Positions 61,437 to 64,000 of a stretch of DNA of 64,000 nucleotides are shown here, one piece after another; position 1 is the first letter of the stretch, and each line of letters starts with the position of its first letter. The notes beneath the pieces are model-generated. The model saw nothing but the letters and a program-made list of their open reading frames with translations. It had not been told where the DNA came from and made no database searches. The translations under genes were made by a program, and so were the position numbers. Origin of the DNA: GCA-003244245 sp050699955 (GTDB lineage: Bacteria > Actinomycetota > Actinomycetes > Mycobacteriales > Pseudonocardiaceae); the NCBI GenBank assembly GCA_050699955.1, contig JBOHGD010000004.1, forward strand, positions 62,001 to 126,000, read 5' to 3'.

Positions 61437-61594
61437 TCGGCGCGAGCCCCTCTGGAGAGCCCGTGAGCGGGACGATGTGAAATACGCACATTTCGGTAGT
61501 GATATCTGCACGCTCGACTTATGACGCAGCGACTACCACGCCGGACACCTGGCCGTAACTATTGCTCCTGACGGCGGATGAGGGGAGCGACAGC

Positions 61595-62107
61595 ATGGAC
61601 CAGAGATGCGAGGCGGCTGTGCCGGCGAAACCATCCGGCCACGACGCGATGCACTCCGTGCAGACCGCTGTGGCGTCCTTCCCCGTCGTACCCGAAATTA
61701 TGTGGGGCTACTGCGTGCCGCGTGGTGAGCGCAGCCGCAGAGACCCGGTTTGTTCCATTCCACCCAGGGTGCCACTACCGGACTTTCTTGCCCCGCATCC
61801 GGTAGCGCGCACCGCCGTCACCGTTGCCGGCCTGCCCTGTATCAGCACGCGGGCCGTGCCCTTCTCTCACGGTGGCGGCAGCTACGTCCGCCGGGACGAC
61901 CGTGCCGGCGACAAGGTTGTGCCCAAGCCGAGCCCGCTGCTCAGCAGCCCCGAGGCCTGCGGTTTCGGCACGTGTCGACCGGATCGAGGCGTGCCGGCCG
62001 GGGGCGGGCCAGCCGGCCCGCACCCGGTTGAGGTAACACAGATCGTCGTCCTGGCGATGATCCAAGAGCGTTGCAGTGCGAGTGACAACAAAGGAGGTCT
62101 CCGGTGA
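61595..62107 (+). pseudogene. Internally deleted LanKC relic
   Basis: This 170-codon open frame aligns to the LanKC encoded just downstream in two separate blocks. WGYCVPRG (from 61703) matches LanKC residues 82-89, and then PPRVPLPDFLAPHPVAR and AVPFSHGGGSYVRRD match 200-244, up to the kinase lysine region (VVPKPS versus VVLKEG). About 100 residues between the blocks are missing, and sequence after about 61930 is unrelated. It is therefore a deleted, diverged paralogue or a partial duplication. The frame is open and its TGA overlaps the LanKC start by 4 bases, so it may still be translated and coupled. I do not see a lanthipeptide precursor in it. Confidence 0.6.
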
Positions 62108-64000
62108 TCGAGCAGTACGAACTCTACTGTCTCGCGGACCGGCTCTTCTATGACACGCTCAACCAGCAGCGTACCGAGCACAAGGATTTCATGATCTGCG
62201 GGAGGCCCGTTCCGGAAGAGTGGGACCACGTACCGTCCGACACCTGGATGTTTTACGCGCCGCAGGAGCGCTCGTTGCCTCCACAGGGCTGGAAGATCCA
62301 TGTCTCGTCCTGTCTGGATGACGCTGAGCGCGTTGTGACTTCTGTGTGGGATTACTGTGTGCCGCGGGGCATCGCCTTCAAGTTCCTGCGTAACCGCCCG
62401 GTCGTGATGATGCTCAACTCCAAGGCAGCCTTTCGTGGGTCGAGCGGGAAACTGTTGACGATCTATCCTACGGACGAGGGCCAGTTGGAACTCGTGCTGA
62501 AGGAATTGGACGTGATCCTCAGCGGCGTCGCCGGTCCTTACATCCTCAGCGACCTCCGGTACGGTGTCGGCCCGCTCTTCGTGCGGTACGGCGGTTTCGC
62601 GGAGCGGCACTGTCTGTCCGAGAGCGGGGAGCGGGTGCTCGCCCTCTCCGACGGCGAGGGGCGGCTGGTCCCCGACGTCCGGGGTCCCACGTTCGCGCTG
62701 CCGCCCTGGGTGACGCTGCCTGGTTTCCTCGAGCCGCACCTGGCGGCCCGCAACTCGGTCACGACCACCGGCCTGCCCTACCAGATCGAGAGTGTGCTGC
62801 AGTTCTCCAACGGTGGCGGGGTCTATCTGGGGCGGGATCTGCGCACGCAGGAGCGGGTGGTGCTCAAGGAGGGCCGGCCGCATGCGGGCCTCGACGTCGC
62901 GGGCCGGGACGCGGTGACTCGTCTCTCGCACGAGCGGGACATCCTGGAGCGGCTCGCCGGGCTGGACGTGGTGCCTGCGCTGCTCGACTACTTCACCCTC
63001 GGCGATCACCATTTCCTCGTCGAGGAGTTCGTCGATGGGAACCCGCTGCAGCGGCAGCTGGTGCATCGGTACCCCCTGACTCACCCGGACTGTTCCCAGC
63101 AGGCCCTCGCCGACTACGCCGAGTGGGCGCTCGACATGATCACCAAGGTGGAGCGGGCGGCCGGCGCGTTGCACGAGCGCGGAGTGGTCTTCGGTGACCT
63201 GCATCCACAGAACGTCCTGGTGACTGCCGAAGGTCGGCTGGTGCTGATCGACTTCGAGGTCTCGACCCTCGCGGAGGACCGGGTCCGCTCGACTCTGGCG
63301 CACCCGGGGTTCGGCGCACCGGAGGGCTGGCTGGGCGTCGACGTCGACCGGTACGCGATCGCCTGCCTGCACCTCGGCATGTTCGCACCGCAGACCACGA
63401 TCATGCTCTCGCTGCACCCAGCCAAGATCGTCCAGCTGGCTGACCTCGTCACCGAGCTCTTCCCGGTGTCGGCCGACCCGATCGCCCGCGCGGTCCAGAC
63501 CATCCTCGGGCCGGTCGAAGCCCGCCCGAGCAGCGCCACGCACGACCTGCCGATGCCGGGCAGAGCGGACTGGCCGCAGGTCAGGGACGCGATGTGCACG
63601 GCGATCCTGGCCAGCGCCACGCCGGACCGCGATGATCGGCTCTTCCCGGGCGACATCAAACAGTTCCAGCCCGGTGGGGGGATCAATGTCGCCTACGGTG
63701 CCGCAGGGGTGCTGTACGCCCTGGCCGTCACCGACGCGGTCCGATCCCCGCAGCACGAGGACTGGTTGCGCAAGCACGCGCTGAGCCCCGACGATGGGAT
63801 CGGCGCCGGCTTCTACGACGGTCTGCACGGCGTGGCGCATGTGCTGGAGACCCTCGGGCACCGCCAGGACGCCCTCGACACGATAGATCTGTGTCTGCGC
63901 GTGGAGTGGGAGTCGGGCGAGCTCGGCCTCTACTCGGGGCTGGCCGGTATCGGCCTGAACCTGTTGCACTTCGGCGAGCTCACCGGTGAGCCGGCGCTGA
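62104..64000 (+). CDS. lanKC: Class III lanthipeptide synthetase LanKC (partial, runs off the window)
   Basis: A GTG start at 62104 with a near-perfect AAGGAGGT (62091-62098) five bases upstream. At least 632 codons are open to the window edge; the gene was not closed. The N-terminal ~215 residues are the lyase-type domain. A kinase domain follows: Gly loop FSNGGGVYLGRD (235-245), lysine K256, catalytic FGDLHPQN (D365, N370) and DFE (383-385) in place of DFG. The cyclase domain begins near 520 (VAYGAAGVLYALA, GFYDGLHGVAHVLE, LYSGLAGIGL), with its Zn and active sites beyond the edge. Class III enzymes phosphorylate Ser/Thr, eliminate phosphate and cyclise with Cys. No precursor lies upstream; it should follow outside the window. 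Confidence 0.9.
   Translation, partial: MIEQYELYCLADRLFYDTLNQQRTEHKDFMICGRPVPEEWDHVPSDTWMFYAPQERSLPPQGWKIHVSSCLDDAERVVTSVWDYCVPRGIAFKFLRNRPVVMMLNSKAAFRGSSGKLLTIYPTDEGQLELVLKELDVILSGVAGPYILSDLRYGVGPLFVRYGGFAERHCLSESGERVLALSDGEGRLVPDVRGPTFALPPWVTLPGFLEPHLAARNSVTTTGLPYQIESVLQFSNGGGVYLGRDLRTQERVVLKEGRPHAGLDVAGRDAVTRLSHERDILERLAGLDVVPALLDYFTLGDHHFLVEEFVDGNPLQRQLVHRYPLTHPDCSQQALADYAEWALDMITKVERAAGALHERGVVFGDLHPQNVLVTAEGRLVLIDFEVSTLAEDRVRSTLAHPGFGAPEGWLGVDVDRYAIACLHLGMFAPQTTIMLSLHPAKIVQLADLVTELFPVSADPIARAVQTILGPVEARPSSATHDLPMPGRADWPQVRDAMCTAILASATPDRDDRLFPGDIKQFQPGGGINVAYGAAGVLYALAVTDAVRSPQHEDWLRKHALSPDDGIGAGFYDGLHGVAHVLETLGHRQDALDTIDLCLRVEWESGELGLYSGLAGIGLNLLHFGELTGEPAL

Noticed and set aside
61476..61523. 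A 15-codon frame (KYAHFGSDICTLDL) considered as a lanthipeptide precursor
   Set aside because: Too short for a leader plus core, no LLDLQ-type leader motif and a weak ribosome site.
61882..63969. A 695-codon open frame on the minus strand
   Set aside because: It is the antisense shadow of LanKC, which has a strong SD sequence, a matching kinase and cyclase domains on the plus strand; the minus product has no family features.

Overview
The window is high-GC chromosomal DNA of an actinomycete. Gene order from rpsO-pnp to divIVA matches the core actinobacterial backbone: the blocks rpsO-pnp-M16 protease-dapB, thyX-dapA-rnj-ftsK, rimO-pgsA-clgR-pspA, the division and cell-wall (dcw) cluster mraZ to divIVA, and ileS-lspA-rluD. 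Actinobacterial marks include a ThyX thymidylate synthase, a maleylpyruvate-isomerase-like TIGR03085 protein of mycothiol users, an F420-type PPOX protein, DUF3040, SepF and DivIVA, and a translational-type ileS T-box. A Pseudonocardiales-like host is my best inference; no rRNA is present to settle it.

Layout. 1-4.8 kb: end of rpsO, pnp, an M16 peptidase and dapB. 4.8-6.4 kb: a small, partly decayed accessory patch with a frameshifted CYTH gene, a truncated gene and an NTF2-like gene. 6.4-12.3 kb: conserved housekeeping genes (GNAT, YcaQ-like, DUF4097, thyX, PPOX, TIGR03085). 12.3-25.5 kb: dapA, rnj, ftsK, an ArgA-like GNAT, rimO, pgsA, clgR, pspA, a ParA-like ATPase, a methyltransferase, dinB and DUF3040. 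25.5-47.2 kb: the dcw cluster, preceded by four 10-bp-spaced MraZ boxes.

The dcw cluster is rewired. No murD lies between mraY and ftsW; the two genes abut. Instead a translationally coupled cassette sits between ftsQ and ftsZ: a PgeF/YfiH-type protein (missing from its usual place after ftsZ), a MurL-type glutamate epimerase with an ATP-pyrophosphatase loop, and a MurD2-type L-glutamate ligase. The reading is that D-Glu is not supplied by a racemase; L-Glu is added to UDP-MurNAc-L-Ala and epimerised on the nucleotide precursor.

47.2-53.3 kb holds a membrane protein and then a RiPP operon: two tandem paralogous XRE regulators, a 117-residue precursor with a conserved-type RPWGLR leader, an ATP-grasp maturase and a PIMT-like methyltransferase, the last three coupled by 4-bp overlaps. 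53.3-61.4 kb holds a T-box-controlled ileS, a methyltransferase, a K+/H+ antiporter, lspA, rluD and a membrane-anchored unknown. The right edge (62.1-64.0 kb) is a class III lanthipeptide synthetase (LanKC) running off the window, preceded by an open frame that is an internally deleted relic of a second LanKC. The window therefore carries two unrelated RiPP systems and a non-canonical peptidoglycan precursor route. No tRNA, rRNA, IS element or CRISPR array was seen.
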